Part shown: positions 1-7,464 of the stretch, piece after piece | Numbering within the stretch: position 1 is the first letter of the stretch | Layout of the letters: every line of letters starts with the position of its first letter | From: Campylobacteraceae bacterium | Lineage (GTDB): Bacteria > Campylobacterota > Campylobacteria > Campylobacterales > BB28 | Reading direction: 5' to 3' | NCBI GenBank assembly: GCA_016744535.1 | Contig: JADGEE010000027.1 | Location: 1 to 33,294, forward strand | Length of the DNA: 33,294 bases | Translations under genes and position numbers: made by a program | Notes under the pieces: generated by a model | What the model was told of the DNA's origin: nothing | Databases searched by the model: none | The model's input: only the letters and a program-made list of their open reading frames with translations

Positions 1-1
1 T

Positions 2-751
2 GAAATATTAGAGAGTGAATCTAATCAAGAGTTAAGAGATGATAAATATAATCGAGTTGATTTAAAAGTTAAAAATCAAAAAGATGAAATTATTATAATT
101 GAGCTTCAATATGCGACAGAATATGATTATTTACAAAGAATACTTTATGGCACTTCAAAAGTAATCACAGAACATATAAAAGTAAAAGAGGATTATAGCT
201 CAATCGTGAAAGTGATTTCAGTTAATATTTTATACTTTGATTTAGGAATAGGCAAAGATTATATCTATAAAGGTGTAACTAAATTTGAAGGTATTCACAA
301 TCACGATGAATTGCAATTAAATGATAAACAAAAAGAGTTATATAAACAAGAGAATATCTCAAAACTTTACCCTGAATATTATCTAATAAAAGTTAAGAAT
401 TTTAATGATATTGCAAAAGATAATTTAGATGAATGGATATATTTTTTAAAAAATGAAGAGATAAAAGATGAATTTAGTGCAAAAGGGATAAAAGAAGCAA
501 AAGAGAAACTAGATATTATGAAACTTCCACTAGATAAACAGATAGCTTATGAGCGATATGTTGAGGATTTAATGTATCAAAATAGTTTAATTAATTCAAA
601 TTACGGAGCAGGTAAAATTGATGGAATTAAAGAGGGCGAAAAATTAGCAAAAATAAAAATCGCAAAAAAACTATTAAAGCAAAATATAGATTTAAATATA
701 ATTGTAATTTCAACAGATTTAAGTATTGAAGAGATTAAAAGTTTAAAATAA
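2..751 (+). CDS. Rpn-family PD-(D/E)XK nuclease / putative transposase, 5' end outside window
   Basis: The reading frame is open from base 2 through the stop at 749-751, so the gene begins left of the window; the GTG at 206 is internal. The upstream part reads NRVDLKVKN followed by IIIIELQ, the D...ExQ core of the PD-(D/E)XK fold seen in Rpn (recombination-promoting nuclease) proteins. It continues with YLQRILYGTSK and a VKVISVNIL strand typical of that family. The C-terminus (IAKKLLKQNIDLNIIVISTDLSIEEI) is the short helical tail these proteins carry. Family members cleave DNA and promote RecA-independent recombination in E. coli; a role here is inference. A broken copy of the same tail lies at 10779-10877, so the family has moved or multiplied in this genome. 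Family call is firm, function is not. Confidence 0.85.
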   Translation, partial: EILESESNQELRDDKYNRVDLKVKNQKDEIIIIELQYATEYDYLQRILYGTSKVITEHIKVKEDYSSIVKVISVNILYFDLGIGKDYIYKGVTKFEGIHNHDELQLNDKQKELYKQENISKLYPEYYLIKVKNFNDIAKDNLDEWIYFLKNEEIKDEFSAKGIKEAKEKLDIMKLPLDKQIAYERYVEDLMYQNSLINSNYGAGKIDGIKEGEKLAKIKIAKKLLKQNIDLNIIVISTDLSIEEIKSLK

Positions 752-769
752 AATATAAAAAGGTAAATA

Positions 770-1549
770 ATGATTTGTATATTTGATTGTGAAACTATTC
801 CTGATGTGGAGTTAGTTAAAAAAGAGTATAAAGTTAGTGGAAGTGATTTAGATATTATTAATCAAGCATTCGAGATTCAAAAAGAGAAGAGTGGTAATAG
901 CTTTTTACCAATTGCTTTTCACAAAGTTGTAACAATTTCAGCAGTTATTACTGATAATGATTTTAATTTTTTAAAAGTTGGCTCATTTCCAAGAGATTTA
1001 ACAGATACTGAAGAAATTGATATTTTGAAAAACTTTTTAGGTTTTATAGATTCTAAAAAGCCAAAATTAGTAAGTTTTAATGGAAATGGATTTGATATAC
1101 CTATGTTATTTTTAAGGGGTATGAAATATAATTTAAGTTGCAAAGCATTTTTTAATAGTGATAAATGGGAAGGTTATCGCTCACGATATAGTGAAAAGAA
1201 AAATTTAGATTTATTAGATTCTCTCGCACACTTTGGAGCAGTTAGAGGTCTTAAACTTGATACTGTTTGTTCTATGTCAGGAATACCTGGTAAATTTGAT
1301 GTATCAGGAAATCAAGTACACGAGCTTTTTTATGAAGATAAATTAAATGAAATTATTGATTATTGTGAAAGTGATGTTTTGAATACATATTGGGTAATGC
1401 TAAAGTATGAGATATTAAAAGGTAATTTAAATTTAGTAAATTATAAAACTATTTTAGAGGGCTTTTTAGAGAAGTTACCACAAAACAAAAATTATAGTGA
1501 AATTTTTACAAATTTTCTAAATAATGAAATTAAAAATTTAAAGGTTTAA
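770..1549 (+). CDS. PolB-like predicted 3'-5' exonuclease (DnaQ fold)
   Basis: This 259-residue protein has the three exonuclease motifs of the DnaQ/DEDDy superfamily. Exo I is DCETIPD with D6 and E8, Exo II is SFNGNGFDIP with D109, and Exo III is YCESD with Y198 and D202. This arrangement and the length match the stand-alone PolB-like exonuclease family (PF10108 type), which has no polymerase domain. It should be a cytoplasmic, metal-dependent exonuclease acting on DNA or RNA ends; the substrate is unknown. The stop is one base before the ATG of the next gene, so it heads a tightly packed run that continues through hisH. An AGG ribosome-binding site precedes the ATG. Confidence 0.85.
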   Translation: MICIFDCETIPDVELVKKEYKVSGSDLDIINQAFEIQKEKSGNSFLPIAFHKVVTISAVITDNDFNFLKVGSFPRDLTDTEEIDILKNFLGFIDSKKPKLVSFNGNGFDIPMLFLRGMKYNLSCKAFFNSDKWEGYRSRYSEKKNLDLLDSLAHFGAVRGLKLDTVCSMSGIPGKFDVSGNQVHELFYEDKLNEIIDYCESDVLNTYWVMLKYEILKGNLNLVNYKTILEGFLEKLPQNKNYSEIFTNFLNNEIKNLKV

Positions 1550-1550
1550 A

Positions 1551-2462
1551 ATGTTAGAGAGAGATATAGGAGAGTTTTCCAAAATTAGATACCAAGCTAG
1601 GGCATATATGTGTTTCTTATTTAATAGAAATATTCCAAATAAATTGCCACTATTTAATATAGATACAGCTATTAAGGGTTTAGAAAAGATTCAAATAGAG
1701 ATTAAAAATTTTAGTGCTTTGTATATTTTAAGTGCTGATGGAATTCAAGTGATTGATAATATCTCTAAAAATCCAAAATCTAGAACAGGAAAATCTGAAA
1801 ATAGAAGCCATAGAGCTTATCATTATCGAGCAGTAAAAGAGAAAAAATGTATTTTAACTGACCCATATCCGTGTGCAATTACAGGTGAGCTAACTGTTAC
1901 AGCATCTTATCCTATTTATAACCAAAAAGGTCAATTACAATTTATTGCGTGTATCGATATAACTATGAAAGAGCTTTTAAAAGTTATTCGACCGGAGGGT
2001 ATGAATATAGTTTTTGAACACTTTAACAAAGTGGTATATTCAGCTTTTGCTTTAGGATTATTTATAGTAGCAACTTTACTATTTTCAAGAGGTGTTGTTC
2101 ATATTATGGATTTTCGTTCAATTAAAATTGAGGGAATATTTGAAGCGACTATTCTTTTAACCCTATCCTTAGCAATATTTGATTTAGTTAAAGCGATATT
2201 TGAAGAGGAAGTGTTAGGAAAACATAATTCAAAAACAGCTGCTTTTGAGATACATAAAACTATGACAAAATTTTTAGGCTCAATTATTATTGCACTAGCC
2301 ATTGAATCACTTATGTTAGTTTTTAAATTTGCAATTACAGGTCCAGAAAAAATTGTATATGCTGTTTATTTGATTGGTGGTGTTACAATGTTACTCTTTG
2401 GACTTACATTTTATATCAAAACTACTTTAAAAGGAAGGGCTAAAGTTGATAGCAATAGTTGA
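1551..2462 (+). CDS. PDC/Cache-like sensor protein with four C-terminal membrane helices
   Basis: A 303-residue protein in two parts. Residues about 35-145 look like a PDC/Cache ligand-binding fold (ALYILSADGIQV, then a TASYPIYNQKGQLQFIACIDI strand pair). Residues about 160-290 hold four hydrophobic segments (about 161-180, 195-218, 241-262, 268-289). There is no signal peptide or N-terminal membrane helix, so the sensor part is predicted to stay in the cytoplasm, unlike classic periplasmic Cache domains. No kinase, cyclase or methyl-accepting domain is attached. The four-helix part loosely resembles PsiE-type membrane domains (weak inference). A paralogue lies at 5422-6279. The 3' end overlaps hisH by 17 bases, suggesting translational coupling. 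Confidence 0.7.
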   Translation: MLERDIGEFSKIRYQARAYMCFLFNRNIPNKLPLFNIDTAIKGLEKIQIEIKNFSALYILSADGIQVIDNISKNPKSRTGKSENRSHRAYHYRAVKEKKCILTDPYPCAITGELTVTASYPIYNQKGQLQFIACIDITMKELLKVIRPEGMNIVFEHFNKVVYSAFALGLFIVATLLFSRGVVHIMDFRSIKIEGIFEATILLTLSLAIFDLVKAIFEEEVLGKHNSKTAAFEIHKTMTKFLGSIIIALAIESLMLVFKFAITGPEKIVYAVYLIGGVTMLLFGLTFYIKTTLKGRAKVDSNS

Positions 2463-3054
2463 TTATAATATGGGAAATCTTGCAAGTGTTAAAAATGCTT
2501 TTGATAAAATCGGTAAAAGTGCAGAAGTTGTATCAGACCCTAATGAGTTAAAAAATTATGATAAAGTAATTCTCCCTGGGGTTGGTGCTTTTGGCGATGC
2601 GATGGAACATTTAAAAGAGTTTAATTTAGATAGTGCAATAAAAGAGTTTGCAAAGAGTGGAAAGCCACTATTAGGGGTTTGTCTTGGAATGCAACTACTA
2701 TTTAACAAGAGTGAAGAGTTTGGCGAAAAAGAGGGATTAGGGTTGATTGATGGTGAAGTTAAATATTTTGATAAATCAAAATTTTCAACTCCTCTAAAAG
2801 TTCCACATATGGGTTGGAACAAAATATTTAAAAAAGATAATCCTCTGTTTAATGGATTAAATGAGAGTTTTTATCTCTATTTTGTGCATAGTTTACATAT
2901 TGAAACAAAAGAGGAAAATATTATAGGAAAAACTTTTTATGGATATGAGTTTGCAAGTGCAGTAAACCAAGATAATATTTATGGAATTCAGCCACACCCT
3001 GAAAAATCACACGAAATAGGGCTAAAAATTTTAGAGAATTTTGTGAAGTTGTAG
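2446..3054 (+). CDS. hisH: Imidazole glycerol phosphate synthase, glutamine amidotransferase subunit HisH
   Basis: HisH hydrolyses glutamine and passes ammonia to HisF, making imidazole glycerol phosphate and AICAR in histidine synthesis. The 202 residues match the family length. The N-terminus IVDYNMGNLASV, the oxyanion strand LPGVGAFG, the nucleophile C79 in GVCLGMQLL, and H184/E186 in IQPHPEKS give a full class I amidotransferase triad. Translation starts at a TTG inside the end of the preceding gene (17-base overlap); an in-frame ATG at 2470 would cut into the conserved first strand. No hisF or hisA is visible; the next gene is an ATPase that begins two bases after this stop. A role with a second HisF in surface-sugar amidation is an alternative that cannot be settled here. 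Confidence 0.93.
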   Translation: MIAIVDYNMGNLASVKNAFDKIGKSAEVVSDPNELKNYDKVILPGVGAFGDAMEHLKEFNLDSAIKEFAKSGKPLLGVCLGMQLLFNKSEEFGEKEGLGLIDGEVKYFDKSKFSTPLKVPHMGWNKIFKKDNPLFNGLNESFYLYFVHSLHIETKEENIIGKTFYGYEFASAVNQDNIYGIQPHPEKSHEIGLKILENFVKL

Positions 3055-3056
3055 AG

Positions 3057-4166
3057 ATGATAAAATACTTTAGTGTAAAAAATTTTTACTCTTTTAGAGA
3101 TGAAGTTAGTTTTGAGTTAGATATAAATAGAAAGGCAAAAGAGACAAATCACGCTTTAATTCTCTATGGCTCAAACGCTTCTGGAAAGACAAATTTATTA
3201 AAAGCTATTTCTTTTCTTTTATTTTTTATTAGAATTTCATTTCAACAAATAGAAAAAAATAGTTTAATGCCATTTGAAGCATTTTTACAAACTAAAGATG
3301 AAAATACAACTTTTTATGTGGAGTTTTTGATAAATGAAAAAATTTATATATATGAGTTAGAATTGAATAGAAAAGAAGTTATAAGGGAAATTTTAAAGAC
3401 AAAAAGGGGAAAAGTTATAGTCCATAGAGAAAAACTCAAAGTAATAAAAGCTATTAGAGGAGAGCGAGAGTTAGAAAAAAATTTAAGAAACAATATTTCT
3501 ATATTATCGTTAGCAAGTAGTTATAATACTCAAAAAGAGATAAATGAGGTATTTAATCTATTTTATTCTAGTCCAAATTTAGGTTATAAAAATCAATTTA
3601 AACTATCTAAAGAAGAGTTAGTTAAAAATGCGAAAGATATTATAGAACTCAATTTCAAAGATAAAGTTTTAGAGTTGCTTAAAATAGCAGATACTGAAAT
3701 TATTGATTTTAAATTAATTCCTGAAAATGAACCTGAAGAGATATTTTTTTATCATAAAAGTGAAAATGGAGAAATAAAGATTGAAGCTGATTTTGAGAGT
3801 GATGGGACAATAAAACTGTTCAATTTTAGTTTACATTTAATAGGTTTATTAAAATATGGAGGTATTTTAATATTAGATGAAATAGATTCAAAACTCCACT
3901 TTAAAATAGTTAAATATGTAATTGATATGTTTAAAAATTCAGAGAAAGCTCAATTAATATGCTCATCTCATAATCCTTGTATTATAAATAACTTTTCAAA
4001 AGAGACTTTATGGTTTGTAGAGAAAGAGAATAGTGTGAGTAAACTATATTGTGCAAATGATTTCGAAGAGTTAAAAAAAGATAAAAGCTTAAATTTAGAA
4101 ACTCTATATAAAATCGGTAGATTTGGGGCAGTTCCAAAAAGCTTTTATCCAAATGAGGAAAATTGA
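3057..4166 (+). CDS. RloA-type AAA/ABC-like ATPase, probable phage-defence component
   Basis: This 369-residue cytoplasmic ATPase has the N-terminal FSVKNFYSFRD strand typical of SMC/RecF-like AAA_15/AAA_21 proteins. It has Walker A GSNASGKT (38-45), a signature-like SDGT (248-251), Walker B ILILDEID (270-277) and an SSHN switch motif (303-306). It ends with YKIGRFGAVP, a conserved tail of ATPases paired with RloB or TOPRIM partners. The next gene is such a partner and overlaps by one base (TGATG). Comparable pairs include RloA/RloB first noted in Campylobacter jejuni restriction loci, lactococcal AbiL, and more distantly the PARIS ATPase. In these systems the ATPase is thought to sense infection and license the partner. 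The defence role here is inference from family and pairing. Confidence 0.82.
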   Translation: MIKYFSVKNFYSFRDEVSFELDINRKAKETNHALILYGSNASGKTNLLKAISFLLFFIRISFQQIEKNSLMPFEAFLQTKDENTTFYVEFLINEKIYIYELELNRKEVIREILKTKRGKVIVHREKLKVIKAIRGERELEKNLRNNISILSLASSYNTQKEINEVFNLFYSSPNLGYKNQFKLSKEELVKNAKDIIELNFKDKVLELLKIADTEIIDFKLIPENEPEEIFFYHKSENGEIKIEADFESDGTIKLFNFSLHLIGLLKYGGILILDEIDSKLHFKIVKYVIDMFKNSEKAQLICSSHNPCIINNFSKETLWFVEKENSVSKLYCANDFEELKKDKSLNLETLYKIGRFGAVPKSFYPNEEN

Positions 4167-4714
4167 TGGCTAGAGGAGATAGAGGTACAAAAAAGTTAAA
4201 ATCATCTATTCCATACTTTATAGTTGAAGGGTGTACAGAAGAGAATTATATAAAAGTTTTAAAAAAGCTATATAGAAAAAGTGCGAAACTTAAAAATATA
4301 GAGGGAGGAAGTGCTAAAAATATTTTAACTCAAGCTGAAAAAATTATCAACGATAACTCTGAATACTCAAATTTTATAGTTTGGTTTGACGATGATACAT
4401 TAACACCAAATGATACAAATTTATTAAATCAAGTAAAACAACTTACAAATGTTAATGTAGTTATCTCTTACCCTTGTATAGAAACATTTTTATTAGCACA
4501 TTTTCAAAAATTAAATGAAAATCAATTAAATAATAGTTGTAAATCGTTTGAAGATAAATTAAAAAAAGATTATATGTTAAATTACTCAAAAAATAATTGT
4601 AAATTGTTAGAGAAATCTATTAAAATAGAGAATATAGAAAATTTAAAAATAAATTGCTCAAAATATGTAAATAATTTCGATAAAATTTTTAAGTTTTTTG
4701 AAAAGATGTTATAA
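4166..4714 (+). CDS. RloB-like TOPRIM-fold protein, probable effector partner of the upstream ATPase
   Basis: A 182-residue protein of the RloB family (PF13707 type). Visible family marks are IVEGCTEENYI (E21, E25) early, WFDDDT with D75/D76/D77, and SYPCIETFLLAHF (101-113), the RloB signature usually written as NPcFExWLLxHF. The E and DxD layout resembles a TOPRIM nuclease centre. I place the start at the ATG at 4166, which overlaps the ATPase stop in TGATG; a TTG one codon earlier is less likely. It should act with the ATPase as a two-gene abortive-infection-like unit, possibly as a nuclease. The C-terminal 60 residues are Asn/Lys-rich and low in recognisable motifs. No restriction-modification genes flank it. 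Confidence 0.8.
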   Translation: MARGDRGTKKLKSSIPYFIVEGCTEENYIKVLKKLYRKSAKLKNIEGGSAKNILTQAEKIINDNSEYSNFIVWFDDDTLTPNDTNLLNQVKQLTNVNVVISYPCIETFLLAHFQKLNENQLNNSCKSFEDKLKKDYMLNYSKNNCKLLEKSIKIENIENLKINCSKYVNNFDKIFKFFEKML

Positions 4715-4730
4715 TTATCCGTATAATTAT
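4710..4730 (+). promoter_or_regulatory. Promoter and repeated palindrome in front of the toxin-antitoxin operon
   Basis: The self-complementary octamer ATAATTAT occurs twice, at 4711-4718 and 4723-4730, centres 12 bases apart, so both copies face the same side of the helix. Each copy overlaps a TATAAT hexamer (4710-4715 and 4722-4727). The first overlaps the stop codon of the RloB-like gene. This is a plausible autoregulation site for the Phd-type antitoxin, covering the -10 region (inference). Confidence 0.5.
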
Positions 4731-4754
4731 ATTTAATATTTCAAAGGATATAAA

Positions 4755-5051
4755 ATGGTGTCTTATGCACAAAATGAGTTAGTATCATCAACTGATATAT
4801 CAAAACAGTTTGGACGCTATCTTTCAAATGTTTCAAATCATGAAGTTGAAAAATTAGCAATTTTAAAAAATAATAAAATAGAAGCTGTTATTTTACCGAC
4901 TGATATTTATGAAAATTTAATAAATCTACTCGAAGAGAAAGAGGATTTAGAAATTTTAAAAACTCTTGAAAATAGATTAAAGACACCAAAAGATAAGTAT
5001 CTTGATGGAGATGAAGTTTTAAAAGAGTTAAATTTATCTTTAGATGATTAA
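4755..5051 (+). CDS. Phd/YefM-family antitoxin
   Basis: A 98-residue protein whose first half fits the Phd/YefM fold: VSSTDISKQFGRYLSNV, then KLAILKNNKIEAVILPTDIYENL, where the AVILP-x-x-Y-E stretch is characteristic. The acidic C-terminal part (from about residue 55, DEVLKELNLSLDD at the end) would be the disordered segment that wraps the toxin. It is expected to neutralise the RelE-type toxin encoded two bases downstream and to repress the shared promoter, where a doubled palindrome is visible. An AAAGGA ribosome-binding site lies about 8 bases before the ATG. Its place directly after the RloA/RloB pair makes it part of a small defence or stability cassette. Confidence 0.88.
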   Translation: MVSYAQNELVSSTDISKQFGRYLSNVSNHEVEKLAILKNNKIEAVILPTDIYENLINLLEEKEDLEILKTLENRLKTPKDKYLDGDEVLKELNLSLDD

Positions 5052-5053
5052 TT

Positions 5054-5347
5054 ATGTATAACTTTAAATTTCATCCAGAAGCTAAAAAAGAGTTACAAAA
5101 ATTGAATAACTCTATTCAATTACTTTTTACAAAAAAGTTAAAACAGGTTTTAAAATTTCCTGAAATAGGTGAAAACTTAGGTAACAAAAACCATTTAAAT
5201 TTATCAGGATTTAAAAAAGTATATTTCAATAATAAAAAATATAGAATAATCTATCAAATAATAGAAAATGAAATTTTAATTCATATTATAGCTGTGGGTA
5301 AAAGAGATGATATGGAAGTTTATAAAAAAGCCAATAAGAGGATATAA
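5054..5347 (+). CDS. RelE/ParE-superfamily toxin
   Basis: A 97-residue basic protein with the compact RelE/ParE layout. It has YNFKFHPEAKKELQKL at the N-terminus, a helical hairpin, then YRIIYQIIENEILIHIIAVGKRDDMEVYKKA, the central strand pair and C-terminal helix typical of RelE/YoeB-like ribosome-dependent mRNA interferases. R76-type and K75-type basic residues in AVGKRDD fit the active face, but ParE-like gyrase inhibition cannot be excluded by eye. It starts two bases after the antitoxin stop, the usual antitoxin-first order. Complete and apparently intact. Confidence 0.87.
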   Translation: MYNFKFHPEAKKELQKLNNSIQLLFTKKLKQVLKFPEIGENLGNKNHLNLSGFKKVYFNNKKYRIIYQIIENEILIHIIAVGKRDDMEVYKKANKRI

Positions 5348-5421
5348 AAATGGGAAAACAGTAAAATTAATTTTTTAGAAGAAACCACAATTTCGATAAA
5401 ATTTTGTATTAAAGGATTTCA

Positions 5422-6279
5422 ATGAAAGAGATTTTACAAGTTTATAAAAATAATAGAACAACTATTGAAAACTTTCTATTAACGACAATTAATCAATCTT
5501 TGTCTAGTGAAAAATTGAGTGATAATCTTGCTAATTATTTTAATATTTTACCTGCACTTGAAGTTACTTATGCAATTGATGCCGAATTTATTCAATTAAC
5601 ACCCTATATCTATAAAAATAAAATTAATGATTCAATGGTTGGTGTTAGTAAATATTACCTATTTGAAAAAGCAAATTTTGGAGATAATAAAACTTTTATT
5701 AGCAACTCATATATAAGTTCACGAAGCGGTAAATTATGTGTCACAATTGCTAGAGAAATTGAGGGTAAATTTATTGTATTTGATTTTAATTTAATAGATT
5801 TAATGGAAAAAATGAGATTGATTGAAAATAATAGATTTTTAGATAAATTAGTAAAAGTAGTTTATGCTTTTATTGGATTTGCACTTATGGCATTCGCTAT
5901 ATTTTTAACGCTTTATGCTGGTGCAATTTTTGTAAAACTACTTATACATATCAATAATATTGAGATTCAAGATATATTTAAATCTGTAATAGCTTTAACT
6001 CTTGGACTTGCGATATTTGATTTATCAAAAACAATATTAGAACAAGAGGTTTTTTATAAGAGTTTTGAAGAGAATGAGACAAAAGTTTTTGGTAAATTTA
6101 TGATTTCAATTATAATCGCTTTATCTATTGAAGCTTTAATGGTTGTATTTAAAATTGCCCTATATAACTATCACGATATGATTTACGCTTTATATTTAAT
6201 TTTAGGAATTTCATTTATGATAATCGCACTAGGGCTATTTTATTACAATACTAAAATTAGAGGTGAGAAAAATATATAA
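5422..6279 (+). CDS. Second PDC/Cache-like sensor protein with four membrane helices (paralogue of 1551-2462)
   Basis: This 285-residue protein repeats the plan of the gene at 1551. It has a soluble N-terminal part of about 145 residues with no signal peptide, then four membrane helices and a short basic tail. The membrane part aligns clearly: TLGLAIFDLSKTILEQEV against TLSLAIFDLVKAIFEEEV, and SIIIALSIEALMVVFKIAL against SIIIALAIESLMLVFKFAI. The sensor halves are much more diverged, suggesting different ligands. An AAAGGA ribosome-binding site precedes the ATG. No output domain is attached, so signalling would have to pass through the membrane helices or a partner. The two copies bracket hisH, the RloA/RloB pair and the toxin-antitoxin operon. 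Function unknown. Confidence 0.7.
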   Translation: MKEILQVYKNNRTTIENFLLTTINQSLSSEKLSDNLANYFNILPALEVTYAIDAEFIQLTPYIYKNKINDSMVGVSKYYLFEKANFGDNKTFISNSYISSRSGKLCVTIAREIEGKFIVFDFNLIDLMEKMRLIENNRFLDKLVKVVYAFIGFALMAFAIFLTLYAGAIFVKLLIHINNIEIQDIFKSVIALTLGLAIFDLSKTILEQEVFYKSFEENETKVFGKFMISIIIALSIEALMVVFKIALYNYHDMIYALYLILGISFMIIALGLFYYNTKIRGEKNI

Positions 6280-6285
6280 ATAGAA

Positions 6286-7320
6286 TTAATCCTCTCTTAC
6301 TTCTCTTACCTCTTTTATTACATTATCTTTCTTTTTACCAAATATGAACTCTTTTAAATCATCGTATTCTCTTTGAGATAAAAATCTATGTTTACCAGTT
6401 GGTAGATTATTTAGCTCAATTCCTCCAAATGCAACCCTTTTTAAATCTGTAATTTCTCTCTCAAAATTTGCAAAAAATCGTCTTAATTCTCTATTTTGTC
6501 CCTCTCCGATAACAACTCTAAGCCTTGAATACTCTGGGCGGTTTTTAAGGATTTGATAAGCATAAAATGGAGCAATTGTCATTGATGTAATTTTTGTATC
6601 TTTATGAGCTCCAGCTGTTCCGTGTATCTCTATTCCATTTTTCATAGCATTTTCCATATCTTGAGTAACAAGTCCATTTATTTTGATATTATAAACTCTC
6701 TCTAACTTACTCTCCATAAGTTTTGTAGCAATTTTTGGATTATCAGTTAAAAGTAAAAGTCCCTCACTTGCAAAATCTAATCTTCCAACAGGAATAAAGT
6801 GTCTATATTTTGTAGCTAATGAGTGATAAATTGTCTTTCTACCTCTATCATCTTTTTTAGTTACAAGCTCACCTTTCTCTTTATTATAAACTAATACTGT
6901 AAATAAATTATCCATTCTTTTTACAAATTGACCATTCACATAAACTTTATCGTATTTATCAACTTTAGTAGATAGATTTGTAACTATTTTATTCTCAATA
7001 GTTACTTTACCTTCTGCTATTAATACATCAGCTTCACGACGAGAATATTTTGTACTATGAGATATAAATTTATTTAATCTTATCTCTTCAAGTTCCTCTT
7101 TTTTATTTCTTCTTACTTTAGTAACATTCTCTTTAGCATCTTTTTTTAGACCTTTATGAACATTACCTTTCATATCATTTCTAGCTTTTCTTAAATCTTC
7201 TATTTTAATATTACCACTTCTATTTTTTGCTTCTTCCTCTTTGATATTTTTTCTTTTAATTTTAGCAACTTCTTCTTTTTTGATGTTTTTATTCATTGCT
7301 TTTTTGATATTGTTTTTCAT
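6286..7320 (-). CDS. rluB: RluB/RsuA-family 23S/16S rRNA pseudouridine synthase with long basic N-terminal extension
   Basis: Residues about 80-135 form an S4 RNA-binding domain (RLNKFISHSTKYSRREADVLIAEG). The catalytic domain follows with VLVYNKEKGELVTKKDD and the signature FIPVGRLDFASEGLLLLT, where D182 is the expected catalytic aspartate. RluB makes the pseudouridine in helix 89 of 23S rRNA in E. coli; RsuA or RluE-type specificity is possible. The odd part is residues 1-79, a Lys/Glu/Arg-rich stretch with loosely repeated NIKKEEVAK, NIKEEEAK and NIKIEDLRK units, absent from typical short members. It may be an RNA- or ribosome-contacting tail. The ATG at 7320 is in frame throughout. Convergent with the preceding gene, six bases apart. 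Confidence 0.85.
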   Translation of the reverse strand: MKNNIKKAMNKNIKKEEVAKIKRKNIKEEEAKNRSGNIKIEDLRKARNDMKGNVHKGLKKDAKENVTKVRRNKKEELEEIRLNKFISHSTKYSRREADVLIAEGKVTIENKIVTNLSTKVDKYDKVYVNGQFVKRMDNLFTVLVYNKEKGELVTKKDDRGRKTIYHSLATKYRHFIPVGRLDFASEGLLLLTDNPKIATKLMESKLERVYNIKINGLVTQDMENAMKNGIEIHGTAGAHKDTKITSMTIAPFYAYQILKNRPEYSRLRVVIGEGQNRELRRFFANFEREITDLKRVAFGGIELNNLPTGKHRFLSQREYDDLKEFIFGKKKDNVIKEVREVRED

Positions 7321-7464
7321 TTAATTCCTCATTTAATAATACATTTATAATATTACTATAAAAGCATATAAATAAACAAATTTTTTATTTAATTTTATTA
7401 ATTTTAAGTTTATTTTAATATTGTTTAGTATATTAGATTATAAAAATTAAAATGAGGTTTTAGA

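Noticed and set aside
206-751. A 181-residue gene starting with GTG at 206
   Set aside because: The same frame is open to base 2 and contains the nuclease core (NRVDLKV, IIELQ), so the GTG is internal to a longer gene cut by the window edge.
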